DNA of 64,000 nucleotides from Maribacter zhoushanensis. GTDB lineage: Bacteria > Bacteroidota > Bacteroidia > Flavobacteriales > Flavobacteriaceae. The notes beneath the pieces were generated by a model that ran no database searches, had not been told where the DNA came from, and worked only from the letters and a program-made list of their open reading frames with translations. Both the position numbers and the translations under genes were made by a program. Where the stretch lies: the NCBI RefSeq assembly GCF_029350975.1, contig NZ_JARKMR010000002.1:496001-560000 (forward strand). Direction: 5' to 3'. Shown here piece by piece: positions 9,068-18,013 of this stretch; the first letter of the stretch is position 1, and the number at the start of each line of letters is the position of its first letter.

Positions 9068-9640
9068 ATGAAAAATTTTTTGTTGGCGCTAATAGTATGC
9101 ACTGTATGTATAAACCTTGGATATTCCCAAGATTTCAGAGGCTTGGATAAAAGTCCGTTAGATAGAGTGTACTTACCAGATCACTTTGCTCACGACATAA
9201 AATTTGCTCCCGAGAGAAATCTACCTGATACTCTAATTGTAAGGATTGATTACAGTAGACCTCAGAAAAAAGGACGTGTAGTTTTTGACGGTATGGTCAA
9301 ATACAATGAAATTTGGCGTTTAGGTGCTAATGAAGCTACTGAAATTAAAGTCTATAAAGATGTAAAAATAGATGGAAAATTGCTTCGTAAAGGTACCTAT
9401 ACCATGTATGCACTACCTACAGAAGACATTTGGACGATTGTATTCAATAAGGATGTAGACCAATGGGGTCATTATAGTTACGATGAAAATAATGATGTAT
9501 TAAGAGTAGATGCGCATGTATTACACAGTAATGCACCTGTAGAAGAATTTACAATTCAATTTGAAGATTCTGAACAAGGTGTAGCTGTAATGTACATTGC
9601 TTGGGACATGGATAGAGTTGAGATACCAATTAGCTACTAA
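9068..9640 (+). CDS. DUF2911 exported protein
   Basis: The 190-residue protein has a signal peptide (cleavage near NLGYSQ). The mature part carries the DUF2911 pattern: IDYSRPQKKGRVVFDGMV, WRLGANEATEIKVYKDV and KGTYTMYALPTEDIWTIVFNK. The family is widespread in Bacteroidota and exported; its function is not established. The gene is alone, with about 65 bp to the next gene on the same strand. Confidence 0.8.
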   Translation: MKNFLLALIVCTVCINLGYSQDFRGLDKSPLDRVYLPDHFAHDIKFAPERNLPDTLIVRIDYSRPQKKGRVVFDGMVKYNEIWRLGANEATEIKVYKDVKIDGKLLRKGTYTMYALPTEDIWTIVFNKDVDQWGHYSYDENNDVLRVDAHVLHSNAPVEEFTIQFEDSEQGVAVMYIAWDMDRVEIPISY

Positions 9641-9714
9641 AACTGATAGTTGTCATATAATTATAGGGACATAAAATTAACTTTGAATGATAATTAATCT
9701 ATTATATGCCTTTT

Positions 9715-10704
9715 ATGAAAATAGCGGTATTCAGTACAAAATCTTACGATCAAGAATATTTTGAAAAATATAATACAGCATACGATTATAATTTTTCGTT
9801 TTTTGAAACCGCATTAAATCCAGATACTGCAAAACTTTCAGCAGATTGTGATGTAGTATGTGTATTTGTTAATGACTTGGTTAATGAAGAAACAATAAAA
9901 ATACTTTCTTCAAATGGTATTAAATTGATTGCGCTACGTTGTGCAGGTTATAATAACGTTGATTTAGATGCTGCCAAAAAAGCTAACATTAAAGTGGTCA
10001 GAGTACCTGCATACTCACCAGAAGCAGTTGCAGAACACGCTTTAGCATTAATACTTACGTTAAACAGAAAAACGCATAAAGCATACAACCGTGTTCGTGA
10101 AGGTAATTTTTCATTGAAAAACCTTATTGGTTTCAATCTAAGCAATAAAACCATAGGTGTAATTGGAACAGGAAAAATTGGTGCAACATTTTGCGCTATT
10201 TTAAAGGGGTTTGGTTGTAGAATAATTGCTTATGATATTTCTGAAAATGAAGAGCTGGTAGCAATGGGCGTTGAATTTCATTCTTTAGAGGAAGTTTTTA
10301 AACAATCTGATATTATTTCGCTTCATTGCCCATTAAACCAACATACCAAGCATAGAGTAAACAAAGAATCTATAGATTTAATGAAAAGTGGTGTTATGAT
10401 TATCAACACCAGCAGAGGCGCCCTAATAAAAACAGAAGATGCCATTTTAGGATTAAAAGACAGGAAAATTGGATATTTAGGTATTGATGTATATGAGCAA
10501 GAAGAAAATCTATTTTTTGAAGATTTATCTGAACATATTATTCAAGATGATATGATTTTAAGATTATTAAGTTTCCCTAATGTGTTGATTACTTCTCACC
10601 AAGCATATTTCACCAAAGAAGCTATGAACCAGATTACGGTTATTACATTAGATAATATCAAGGATTTTGAAAATAACAACGAACTGACTAACGAAGTAGT
10701 GTAA
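9715..10704 (+). CDS. ldhA: D-lactate dehydrogenase (fermentative, NAD-dependent)
   Basis: A D-2-hydroxyacid dehydrogenase that reduces pyruvate to D-lactate. It follows the E. coli LdhA pattern closely: LRCAGYNNVDLDAAKKANIK (substrate-binding Arg), VRVPAYSPEAVAEHALALIL, the Rossmann loop GVIGTGKIGATF, NTSRGALI, DVYEQEENLFFED and the catalytic His in ITSHQAYFTKEA. The frame opens at 9706 (MPFMKIAVFS), but the second Met at 9715 matches the family start MKIAVFSTKSYD. It converges with oxyR with only 9 bp between stop codons. Confidence 0.88.
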   Translation: MKIAVFSTKSYDQEYFEKYNTAYDYNFSFFETALNPDTAKLSADCDVVCVFVNDLVNEETIKILSSNGIKLIALRCAGYNNVDLDAAKKANIKVVRVPAYSPEAVAEHALALILTLNRKTHKAYNRVREGNFSLKNLIGFNLSNKTIGVIGTGKIGATFCAILKGFGCRIIAYDISENEELVAMGVEFHSLEEVFKQSDIISLHCPLNQHTKHRVNKESIDLMKSGVMIINTSRGALIKTEDAILGLKDRKIGYLGIDVYEQEENLFFEDLSEHIIQDDMILRLLSFPNVLITSHQAYFTKEAMNQITVITLDNIKDFENNNELTNEVV

Positions 10705-10713
10705 ACACAATTA

Positions 10714-11637
10714 TTATCTCCAGTTTATTTTAATAAAGCGCTCATTTTTAACAAAATTTGATGGAGTGTTCTTTAAAATCTCCTGTCTTAAAGCATCTAT
10801 TAAAACTTCTTTTGAAAACGTGTGGTGACTAACCAAACTCACTTCCCTAATTGGTTTTGGTGTTACAAAATGACGTATTTGCCCTAGGTCGTTATCATTA
10901 ATGGCCATTTCTGGTACCAAAGTGTAACCACCGTAGTTGTCTACCATTTTTTTTAATGCTTCTATAGAACCACTTTGAAATTGAATATTGCCATCGGTAT
11001 TTGTTTGTCCGCATATATTCAATACTTGGTTTCTAAAGCAATGCCCTTTTTCCAAAAGCCAAATATTGTTTAATTGTTCCATTTCCTTAACGGTTATGGT
11101 CTTCTTGCCTTCACTAAAACTATTGGTTTGGGCATAACATATAAAAGGTTCATTATACAGTTTGGTTTCTCTTATGTATGGTTCGTTTAATGGAGTAACA
11201 AGTATACCTAAATCTATCTCTTTCTTTTGCAGTCCCATTATTATCTGCTCGCTCTCCATTTCTTGAATTTTTAGAACCGTATTTGGGTATTTTTTAGAAA
11301 AAGAACCAGCAATTAAAGGTATTAGATAAGAAGATATAGTTGGTATAACCGCCATTTTAAACTCACCTTCAATATTGTCAAGCTCCACATTCACCATATT
11401 CTTAAGTTCATGTACCTCATGTAATATGATTTTGGCTTTAATAATAAATACTTCACCCAGTTCTGTTGGTTTAAATGGCGATTTACTTTTATCAAAAATT
11501 AAAAATCCTATTTCTTCTTCTAATTTTTTAACCTGTATGGTAATGGTTGGTTGAGTGACAAAACACTTTTCTGCAGCCGTAACAAAGTGTCTATAAGTAT
11601 CTAAGGCAACAACATAGTCTAACTGTTGTAAGGTCAT
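10714..11637 (-). CDS. oxyR: OxyR-type LysR peroxide-sensing regulator
   Basis: This LysR-family regulator has an N-terminal winged HTH (FVTAAEKCFVTQPTITIQVK, residues 17-36) and a C-terminal sensor domain. The two redox cysteines lie in the segment GHCFRNQVLNIC at residues 200 and 209, the same nine-residue spacing as Cys199/Cys208 of E. coli OxyR, so H2O2 sensing by disulfide formation is expected. It is transcribed divergently from the catalase gene, the classic arrangement of regulator and target, and the shared gap carries two operator-like palindromes. Confidence 0.9.
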   Translation of the reverse strand: MTLQQLDYVVALDTYRHFVTAAEKCFVTQPTITIQVKKLEEEIGFLIFDKSKSPFKPTELGEVFIIKAKIILHEVHELKNMVNVELDNIEGEFKMAVIPTISSYLIPLIAGSFSKKYPNTVLKIQEMESEQIIMGLQKKEIDLGILVTPLNEPYIRETKLYNEPFICYAQTNSFSEGKKTITVKEMEQLNNIWLLEKGHCFRNQVLNICGQTNTDGNIQFQSGSIEALKKMVDNYGGYTLVPEMAINDNDLGQIRHFVTPKPIREVSLVSHHTFSKEVLIDALRQEILKNTPSNFVKNERFIKINWR

Positions 11638-11647
11638 TTCTTCTATA

Positions 11648-11664
11648 TATTAATTTTATCAATA
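11648..11664. promoter_or_regulatory. OxyR operator-like palindrome, site 1
   Basis: TATTAATTTTATCAATA is a dyad (TATTAAT-N3-ATTAATA) with one mismatch. It lies 11 bp upstream of the oxyR start, suited to autoregulation. Confidence 0.5.
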
Positions 11665-11677
11665 CAAGTATATAAAG

Positions 11678-11694
11678 TATTAATTTGATTAATA
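11678..11694. promoter_or_regulatory. OxyR operator-like palindrome, site 2
   Basis: TATTAATTTGATTAATA is a perfect 7+3+7 palindrome, of the T-N11-A type bound by LysR regulators. Its centre is exactly 30 bp (about three helical turns) from site 1, fitting a tetramer bound on one face of the DNA. Confidence 0.55.
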
Positions 11695-11745
11695 AGCTCT
11701 ACTGATTGAATTTTGTCACAAACATATAAATTAAATCTATATAAA

Positions 11746-13266
11746 ATGAAAAACAAATTAGCATCATTTATCATGCTTTCAATTGGTTTATTAAGTTTCT
11801 CTCAAACTGATCAAACCATGACCACAAACGGGGGTGTTCCCGTAGGTGACAACCAAAATTCTAAAACAGTAGGTGAATACGGTCCTGTATTATTAGAAGA
11901 TATTCATTTAGTTGAAAAATTGGCTGCTTTTGATAGAGAACGTATTCCTGAAAGAGTAGTACATCCAAGAGGAGCAGGTGCTTCAGGCTATTTCGAGGCA
12001 ACCAAAGATATGTCGGCATATACAAAAGCGGTAGTATTTGCTAAAGAGGGGAAAAAAACAGATTTGGCAGTTCGGTTTTCAACCGTTATACACGGTAAAG
12101 GTTCACCAGAAACAGCTAGAGATCCTAGAGGTTTTGCCGTTAAGTTTTATACAGAGCAAGGTAATTATGATATTGTTGGTAACAACTTACCTATATTTTT
12201 TATTAGAGATGCTATAAAGTTTCCTGATATGGTGCATTCGTTAAAACCTTCACCGGTGACCAATAAACAAGACCCAAATAGGTTTTTTGATTTCTTTTCA
12301 CATGTTCCAGAAGCTACGCACATGTTAACCAGGCTATATACTGATCTTGGTATACCTAAGGGTTACCAATTCATGAACGGTAGCAGTGTACATGGATATA
12401 AATGGATAAATAAAGAAGGTAAAGTAACCTATGTAAAATACTCTTGGGTTTCTAAACAAGGAGAGAAAAATTTAACCGTTGAAGAAGCTGGGGCGCAACA
12501 AGCTAAAGATTGGCAACATGCTACGGTAAGTCTTAGAAAAGATATCGATGATAAGAATTATCCGCAATGGGATTTATATGTACAAATGATCAAACCAGAA
12601 GACATACATTCTTTTGACTTCTGGCCATTAGATGCTACAAAGGACTGGCCTGCGGATAAGATTGAAAAAATAAAAATAGGTACTATGACCTTGAACGAGA
12701 ATCCTGTTAACTACTTTGAGCAGGTTGAAAGTATTGCATTCTCACCTGGAGCATTGATTCCTGGTGTAGAACCTTCTGAAGACAAATTATTGCAAGGTAG
12801 ACTGTTTTCTTATTTTGATACACAAAGACACCGTTTAGGACCCAACTTTTTACAATTGGAAATAAACAAGCCATTGGAAGAACCTAATAATTACAATTCT
12901 GATAGTTGGAATAGCGCTGGAAACAAAAGATTCGAGAATCCGGATGTAAACTACCAACCTAGCGAAAAAGCTGCATTGGCAGAAGATCACCAATTTAAAC
13001 AATCAGAAACTACTTTGACTGATGTTACCATCACACAAAAGAAAATTTCTAAAACAAACGACTTTGCCCAACCAGGTGAATTCTACAGAAGTTTAAATAA
13101 GCAGCAACAAGATAACTTGATCAAAAATTTGACAGGTGATTTAGGTCAGGTAACCGATAAGAACATTCAAAAAACAATGATCGGTTATTTCTACCGAGCA
13201 GATAGAGATTTTGGAATGAGAGTAGCTAAAGAGTTAGGTTTTTCTCAAAAAGATTTCATGAACTAA
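11746..13266 (+). CDS. katA: Exported heme catalase
   Basis: A monofunctional small-subunit catalase (2 H2O2 to water and O2). Counting from the chosen start, the active-site residues are His73 (VVHPRGAGASGYFE), Asn146 (DIVGNNLPIFF) and the heme-ligand Tyr356 (RLFSYFDTQRHRLGPN). The frame runs from a TTG at 11713, but the ATG at 11746 directly begins a signal peptide (MKNKLASFIMLSIGLLSFSQ), so that start is preferred and a periplasmic enzyme of about 506 residues is predicted. It is divergent from oxyR and followed at 55 bp by an exported ankyrin protein, likely one operon. Confidence 0.93.
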   Translation: MKNKLASFIMLSIGLLSFSQTDQTMTTNGGVPVGDNQNSKTVGEYGPVLLEDIHLVEKLAAFDRERIPERVVHPRGAGASGYFEATKDMSAYTKAVVFAKEGKKTDLAVRFSTVIHGKGSPETARDPRGFAVKFYTEQGNYDIVGNNLPIFFIRDAIKFPDMVHSLKPSPVTNKQDPNRFFDFFSHVPEATHMLTRLYTDLGIPKGYQFMNGSSVHGYKWINKEGKVTYVKYSWVSKQGEKNLTVEEAGAQQAKDWQHATVSLRKDIDDKNYPQWDLYVQMIKPEDIHSFDFWPLDATKDWPADKIEKIKIGTMTLNENPVNYFEQVESIAFSPGALIPGVEPSEDKLLQGRLFSYFDTQRHRLGPNFLQLEINKPLEEPNNYNSDSWNSAGNKRFENPDVNYQPSEKAALAEDHQFKQSETTLTDVTITQKKISKTNDFAQPGEFYRSLNKQQQDNLIKNLTGDLGQVTDKNIQKTMIGYFYRADRDFGMRVAKELGFSQKDFMN

Positions 13267-13321
13267 AAATTAATTCAATGGGTGAGGAATTAATTTTTAT
13301 TGACCATTTATTCACTATAAT

Positions 13322-13834
13322 ATGAAACATTTACTACTAATTACTATCCTAATTTTTACAACAACTATGAAAGCGCAAGAACTATTTGATGCTGCCAGAA
13401 ACGGCAACGTTGACAAATTAAAAGAAATTTACACAGTAGATAATATTAGCATTGATCAAAAAGATCAAAAGGGCTTTACCCCTTTAATTTTGGCTGCTTA
13501 TTATAATCAAATAGATGCTGTTGCCTTTTTACTTGAAAATAAATGTGATATAAATGCTCAAGATTCCTCAGGTAATACTGCCCTTATGGGAGTTTGTTTT
13601 AAAGGAAATTTACCAATTGCCAAATTATTGATAGATAATGGAGCCAATGTTAATTTGCAGAATTACAATGATGCAACGGCTTTAATTTATGCCAGTACTT
13701 TTGGTCACAAAGATATCGCTAGTTATTTATTAGATCATAATGCAGAAACTTCTATCATGGATAATAGAGGAAACACGGCTCTAAAACATGCGCAAATGCA
13801 GGGTAATGAAGAGATTGTTACCCTACTAAAATAA
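13322..13834 (+). CDS. Exported ankyrin-repeat protein (AnkB-like catalase partner)
   Basis: The 170-residue protein has a signal peptide (to about KAQE) and four ankyrin repeats recognisable by GFTPLILAAYYNQIDAVAFL, GNTALMGVCFKGNLPIAKLL, DATALIYASTFGHKDIASYL and GNTALKHAQMQGNEEIVTLL. A periplasmic ankyrin protein next to a catalase is the arrangement known from Pseudomonas ankB-katB, where the ankyrin protein supports catalase activity. Since both proteins here carry signal peptides, they should meet in the periplasm. A strong terminator follows. Confidence 0.85.
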   Translation: MKHLLLITILIFTTTMKAQELFDAARNGNVDKLKEIYTVDNISIDQKDQKGFTPLILAAYYNQIDAVAFLLENKCDINAQDSSGNTALMGVCFKGNLPIAKLLIDNGANVNLQNYNDATALIYASTFGHKDIASYLLDHNAETSIMDNRGNTALKHAQMQGNEEIVTLLK

Positions 13835-13868
13835 TAACTTATAAATTTTGAAATTTAATAGTTCAGTT

Positions 13869-13905
13869 ATAAGCTATTTCAACACTTTGAAATAGCTTAT
13901 TTTTA
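13869..13905 (+). terminator. Intrinsic terminator of the katA-ankyrin operon
   Basis: Stem ATAAGCTATTTCAA / TTGAAATAGCTTAT (14 bp, loop CACT), followed by TTTTATT. Confidence 0.85.
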
Positions 13906-13937
13906 TTACACCAACATATGTAATAAAAACGTAAACC

Positions 13938-14795
13938 TTGAAAAATATTCCCAACGTATCATTTCAAGATGCTGACAATTCCAATAGTTTTGAGTGTTTA
14001 AATCTAACCAATTTTTTCTCTAGAATTCCTGAGATTGAGGACCACAATCCTACCCTTCCACATCGAATTCATTTTTTTGCGTTGTTAATGGTTACAGAGG
14101 GCAACGGTACGCATCAAGTAGATTTAATTGACTACAAGTTAAATAAAGGAACAGTGCTAAAATTAGCAAAAGGTCAAGTTCATGCATTTCAAAAAAATGC
14201 AACTTATAAAGGCTTTTTAGTGTTGTTTACGGAGGAGTTTGTTATGAATCACTTTTCAAAATCTTCCATCAATATTATTTCCCACCTATATAATTATCAT
14301 GTTACCTCTCCTATTTCTAGTTATGAAGAGCTAAATAACAAGTTCTTAAATCATTTAAATTTAGAATTGGCAAACAGTAATTCCTTTGCTCGTAATAATA
14401 TTATTGCGGCGCTTCTAGATTTATATTTATTGAAGTTAGAACGCAAAAACAATGAAAACGTTCTTCAAAATAATTCAAAAAATTATGCTGTTTTTATATC
14501 GTTTAAAAACCAGGTCGAAGAAAACTACATAAAAACTAGAAACGTAAAAGATTACGCAAAAATGCTATCAATTACTACCAAAAACTTGAATGAAGTAGTA
14601 AAAGAATTTACATTAGATACAGCCAAAACCTTTATAGATAACTATGTAATCTTAGAAGCCAAGCGCGCAATTGTCAGTACAGATTTAAGTTTTAAGGAAA
14701 TTGCTTTTGAATTGGGTTTTGATGAATTGACCAATTTTACCAAATTTTTTAAAAATAAAGTTCAATTATCACCTAAGGCATTTAAGAATAAATAA
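13938..14795 (+). CDS. AraC-family transcriptional regulator (TTG start)
   Basis: The 285-residue protein has an N-terminal cupin-like sensor domain (residues about 25-110, with LKLAKGQVHAFQKN) and a C-terminal double HTH of AraC type; the second helix pair is in FKEIAFELGFDELTNFTKFF. The start must be TTG at 13938: an in-frame stop lies just upstream (13932-13934) and the next Met is about 50 residues inside the sensor domain. The effector is unknown. It lies ahead of the co-oriented redox cluster (14993-21603), so it may control it. Confidence 0.82.
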   Translation: MKNIPNVSFQDADNSNSFECLNLTNFFSRIPEIEDHNPTLPHRIHFFALLMVTEGNGTHQVDLIDYKLNKGTVLKLAKGQVHAFQKNATYKGFLVLFTEEFVMNHFSKSSINIISHLYNYHVTSPISSYEELNNKFLNHLNLELANSNSFARNNIIAALLDLYLLKLERKNNENVLQNNSKNYAVFISFKNQVEENYIKTRNVKDYAKMLSITTKNLNEVVKEFTLDTAKTFIDNYVILEAKRAIVSTDLSFKEIAFELGFDELTNFTKFFKNKVQLSPKAFKNK

Positions 14796-14992
14796 CCTAC
14801 TTAAAGGCAATAATAAGAGCCATTCTTACAAATACAATTTTAAATTTAAAGGACACAAGTCTTAAATATGTATCCTCTTTAATATTAGGGAAAATCTCAT
14901 ATTTACCATTCTTAGCATCATTTTGATAATCCTATATAAGTAGTCTCACTTTAGTTTTGCAGTGTAAAATAACACAAATCAACAAAATTAAA

Positions 14993-16456
14993 ATGAACAC
15001 TATGAAATCGAAATTAATAGCATTAAGTCTTTTTACAATGGCAATAGCTAGTTGTAATAATGAAGACAAAAAAGTAGAAACTGTATTAGAGGTAACTAGC
15101 TTCAATATTAAAACTACAGCAAGCAAATTAGAGTTCAATACCCTTGACGCTGAAATAGAAGAAACATTTACTAGCAAACAACCTGGTTACATAAGACGCC
15201 AAAGTGGTGTAGATGAACAAGGTAGATATGTTGTATTGGTATATTGGAAATCTTTAGCAGATGCAAAAACATCTATGGATAAGTTCATGGCAGATGAATC
15301 TGTTGCAACCTATGCCAACATGATTGAAGGTTCAACAATGAAGATGTCACGATTTACCATAACCGATGAATTTACGGCAAGTAATAGCACATTTACAGAG
15401 GTAATGACCTTTAAAACAAAAGAAGGAACCAATGCTGAAGTTTTCAATAAGGTCAATGACAGAGTTGGACCAGAATTTAGTGAAAAGCAAACTGGCTTTT
15501 TACAACGTATTACCGGTAAAAATGACGCTGGTGAACAAGTTGCCCTTGCCTATTGGGATACTAAAGCACATTCAGATGCTGTAATTCAAGATTTCATGAA
15601 TGCTGCAGTTGCCAAAGAATTTATGGGCATGATGGATCAGTCAAGTATCGATATGATTAGATATCAATCTTTAACTTCTTTAAAGAACGTAACGTTAACG
15701 AATAAAGATAAAGTAGTTGCTTTATTGAACAGTTTTAATACAGGAGATCAAACTCCAATTTCATACATCAATCCAGATAAATATATTCAGCACAATTTAG
15801 GTGTTGCAGATGGTTTAAAAGGTTTTGGCGAACTAATGCACAATGCTCCAGAAGGCGGATTTAAAGCAAAGGTTATTCGTGCTTTTCAAGATGGAGATTA
15901 TGTTTTTACACATACAGAATATGATTTTTTCGGTCCAAAAGCCGCATTTGATATTTTCAGATTCGAAGACGGATTAATTGTAGAACACTGGGATAATTTA
16001 TTACCGGTTCAAAAACCAAACCCAAGCGGACATACTCAGTTTGACGGTACAACTGCGCTATCAGATTTAGATAAAACAGAAGCTAATAAAGCTGTAGTAA
16101 GAGGATTTATTGAGAATGTATTATTAGGTCACCAGATGGATAAAGTGACTAACTACATTAATCCTACCAATTATATTCAGCATAATCCTGCGGTGGCAGA
16201 TGGTTTAGATGGTTTTGGGGCAGCAATGCAGTACTTCGCAGAAAACGGATTGGTAATGGAATATGATAATCTTCATATGGTCTTAGGTCAAGGTAACTTT
16301 CTATTAAGTGTAAGCGAAGGTAAATTCGGTAAAGGAGAGCATACTGCTTACTACGATTTATTCAGATTAGAAGGTGGTTTAATAGTAGAGCACTGGGATG
16401 TTATTGCTCCTATACCAGTAAAATCTGAATGGAAGAACGAAAATGGTAAATTCTAA
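14993..16456 (+). CDS. Four-domain lipoprotein: two ABM-like plus two SnoaL-like domains
   Basis: A lipoprotein (lipobox FTMAIASC) with an unusual internally duplicated architecture. Residues about 30-215 hold two antibiotic-biosynthesis-monooxygenase (ABM) ferredoxin-like domains (compare QPGYIRRQSG with QTGFLQRITG). Residues about 225-490 hold two SnoaL/NTF2-like domains (compare YINPDKYIQHNLGVADGLKG with YINPTNYIQHNPAVADGLDG, and GLIVEHWDN with GLIVEHWDV). The frame opens at a TTG (14957), but the ATGs at 14993 or 15002 start the signal peptide. No established function; the domains usually bind small hydrophobic molecules. First gene of the putative redox operon. Confidence 0.75.
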   Translation: MNTMKSKLIALSLFTMAIASCNNEDKKVETVLEVTSFNIKTTASKLEFNTLDAEIEETFTSKQPGYIRRQSGVDEQGRYVVLVYWKSLADAKTSMDKFMADESVATYANMIEGSTMKMSRFTITDEFTASNSTFTEVMTFKTKEGTNAEVFNKVNDRVGPEFSEKQTGFLQRITGKNDAGEQVALAYWDTKAHSDAVIQDFMNAAVAKEFMGMMDQSSIDMIRYQSLTSLKNVTLTNKDKVVALLNSFNTGDQTPISYINPDKYIQHNLGVADGLKGFGELMHNAPEGGFKAKVIRAFQDGDYVFTHTEYDFFGPKAAFDIFRFEDGLIVEHWDNLLPVQKPNPSGHTQFDGTTALSDLDKTEANKAVVRGFIENVLLGHQMDKVTNYINPTNYIQHNPAVADGLDGFGAAMQYFAENGLVMEYDNLHMVLGQGNFLLSVSEGKFGKGEHTAYYDLFRLEGGLIVEHWDVIAPIPVKSEWKNENGKF

Positions 16457-16484
16457 CATTTTGGTATAAATACATAAGTAATAA

Positions 16485-16518
16485 AAAAGGAATAGTTATT
16501 ACCACAGCTATTCCTTTT
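16485..16518. terminator. Terminator-like hairpin
   Basis: Stem AAAAGGAATAG / CTATTCCTTTT (11 bp, 12-nt loop). The T-rich arm itself ends the hairpin. It could end or attenuate transcription between the lipoprotein gene and the methyltransferase gene 17 bp downstream. Confidence 0.5.
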
Positions 16519-16534
16519 CATAATTTCAAATAAT

Positions 16535-17161
16535 ATGATAACTACAGCATATAACAAAATTGAAGTCACATTGGCTGAATTATTTGAAGACGCCAAGTAC
16601 GACCAATTAAGAATAATGAAAGCCTTGGCAAAAAGTATTATTGGTCCGATGACACCTTCAGATTTTAAAGACGCATATCTGTCCATCACCAAAAAACAAG
16701 GCACTGATATCGTTCAGTTAATAAAAGATAACGAGTTAAAAAATATTGTAGAATTCGGTACTTCTTTTGGTATATCTACATTGTATTTAGCAGAAGGTAT
16801 ATTAGAAACAGAAGGCAGTATTATTACAACTGAACTAATCGCATCTAAGGCAGAAAAAGCCATTGAGAACTTTAAAAAAGCTGGAGTTAATCATCTTATA
16901 GAAGGTAGAATTGGTAATGCCATTGAAACTTTAAAACGGTATTCAGAACCTATAGATTTGTTATTTCTAGATGGTTGGAAAGATTTATACTTATCGCTAT
17001 TTCAAATGCTAGAACCAAATTTTCATGACAACACCATTATATATGTTGATAATGCAGATATGTCTGATACACAGCGGTTTTTAAGTGCTATTAGTCAAAA
17101 CAAGAAGTACCATTTAGTATCAAAATATGGAGGTAAAGTAGTCATTATAAAAATTAAATAA
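16535..17161 (+). CDS. Class I SAM-dependent O-methyltransferase
   Basis: The 208-residue cytoplasmic protein has the SAM-binding motif I VEFGTSFGISTLYLA (about residues 71-85), the acidic loop near TTELIASKAEKA, and the metal-binding-region motif LLFLDGWKD, as in the catechol O-methyltransferase / caffeoyl-CoA O-methyltransferase family. The acceptor is unknown; a small phenolic or quinol would fit the redox neighbours. It is followed at a 1-bp gap by the small zinc-ribbon protein and then the MsrQ-like gene, so these three are clearly one operon. Confidence 0.8.
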   Translation: MITTAYNKIEVTLAELFEDAKYDQLRIMKALAKSIIGPMTPSDFKDAYLSITKKQGTDIVQLIKDNELKNIVEFGTSFGISTLYLAEGILETEGSIITTELIASKAEKAIENFKKAGVNHLIEGRIGNAIETLKRYSEPIDLLFLDGWKDLYLSLFQMLEPNFHDNTIIYVDNADMSDTQRFLSAISQNKKYHLVSKYGGKVVIIKIK

Positions 17162-17162
17162 C

Positions 17163-17360
17163 ATGAGCGATATAGCATTATGCCCAACATGTGGCAGCAA
17201 GTCAAAATTTAAAGAGAAAAACGGCGAAACAACTTATGAAGCAGTTCAAGATGAAGAGGCTTTCAAAAAAATAGGTCAATTGAAAAAAGCCATGCAAAAG
17301 TTTAAGGCAAAAGCTGAGGCTTTAGAAAAAGAGTTGAACGCGTTAAAAGCTACTTTGTAA
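17163..17360 (+). CDS. Small CxxC / coiled-coil protein
   Basis: The 65-residue protein has an N-terminal CPTCGSKSKF (half a zinc ribbon) and then a long charged helix (residues about 33-62, QLKKAMQKFKAKAEALEKEL) likely to form a coiled coil. A single CxxC suggests zinc binding by a dimer or a thiol role. No family was recognised. It is wedged between its neighbours with 1-bp gaps, supporting that it is translated. Confidence 0.7.
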   Translation: MSDIALCPTCGSKSKFKEKNGETTYEAVQDEEAFKKIGQLKKAMQKFKAKAEALEKELNALKATL

Positions 17361-17361
17361 T

Positions 17362-17988
17362 ATGGGATTTTTAAAAAAAAATTACGGGTGGATGATAGTT
17401 GCTGTTTTAGCAATTATTCCATTGTTTATTTTAAGCAGCATGTTTAAAATTGATACAACCAATGGCATTGCTTTAAGTTTGGTCGAGAACGGTGGTAAAG
17501 AAGGTATGTCTACCTTAGAAATGCTCTATCATATTTCGGGCGAGTTTGCTATTCGATGGATGACAGCCGTACTAACCTGTACCCCATTCTTCATACTTTT
17601 CGGTGTCAATAACCTCTTTGTACGTCAAGCAATGGGTATTGCAGCAGCAGTTTGGAGCTTGTTACATTTTGTTATTTTTATTTGGGCAGAAGGCTTTTTA
17701 GAAACCTTTACACAAGTAAATTATGTAGCTGGTTTTATTGCTGTTTTAATATTGATTCCACTGCTATTTACATCAAATAGAAAATGGATGAAGAAACTAA
17801 AAAGAACATGGAAAAAACTTCAGAGTTGGGCATATGCAGCAATTATACTTAGTCTTTTACATGTAGCTATTTTAGAAAAAACATGGCTAGTTTATGCTAT
17901 AATCGTTGGTATTGGTTTTATCATTAGAATACCATTTATTAAAGAGAAATTGATAGCATTAAGAACAAAAAAATCAAGCATAGCTTAA
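17362..17988 (+). CDS. MsrQ/YedZ-like heme-binding membrane protein (ferric-reductase-like)
   Basis: The 208-residue protein has six predicted transmembrane helices. It resembles MsrQ, the heme b quinol-linked partner of periplasmic methionine-sulfoxide reductase MsrP: an N-terminal GEFAIRWM segment, RQAMGIAAAVWSLLHFVIF with a conserved His, and TSNRKWMKKLKRTWKKLQSW leading into LSLLHVAILEK with another His. Histidines in these helices would ligate heme. No msrP is in the window, so the partner is unknown. It follows the CxxC protein at a 1-bp gap. Confidence 0.7.
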   Translation: MGFLKKNYGWMIVAVLAIIPLFILSSMFKIDTTNGIALSLVENGGKEGMSTLEMLYHISGEFAIRWMTAVLTCTPFFILFGVNNLFVRQAMGIAAAVWSLLHFVIFIWAEGFLETFTQVNYVAGFIAVLILIPLLFTSNRKWMKKLKRTWKKLQSWAYAAIILSLLHVAILEKTWLVYAIIVGIGFIIRIPFIKEKLIALRTKKSSIA

Positions 17989-18013
17989 GGTAAAGACATT
18001 AAAATAATATATT

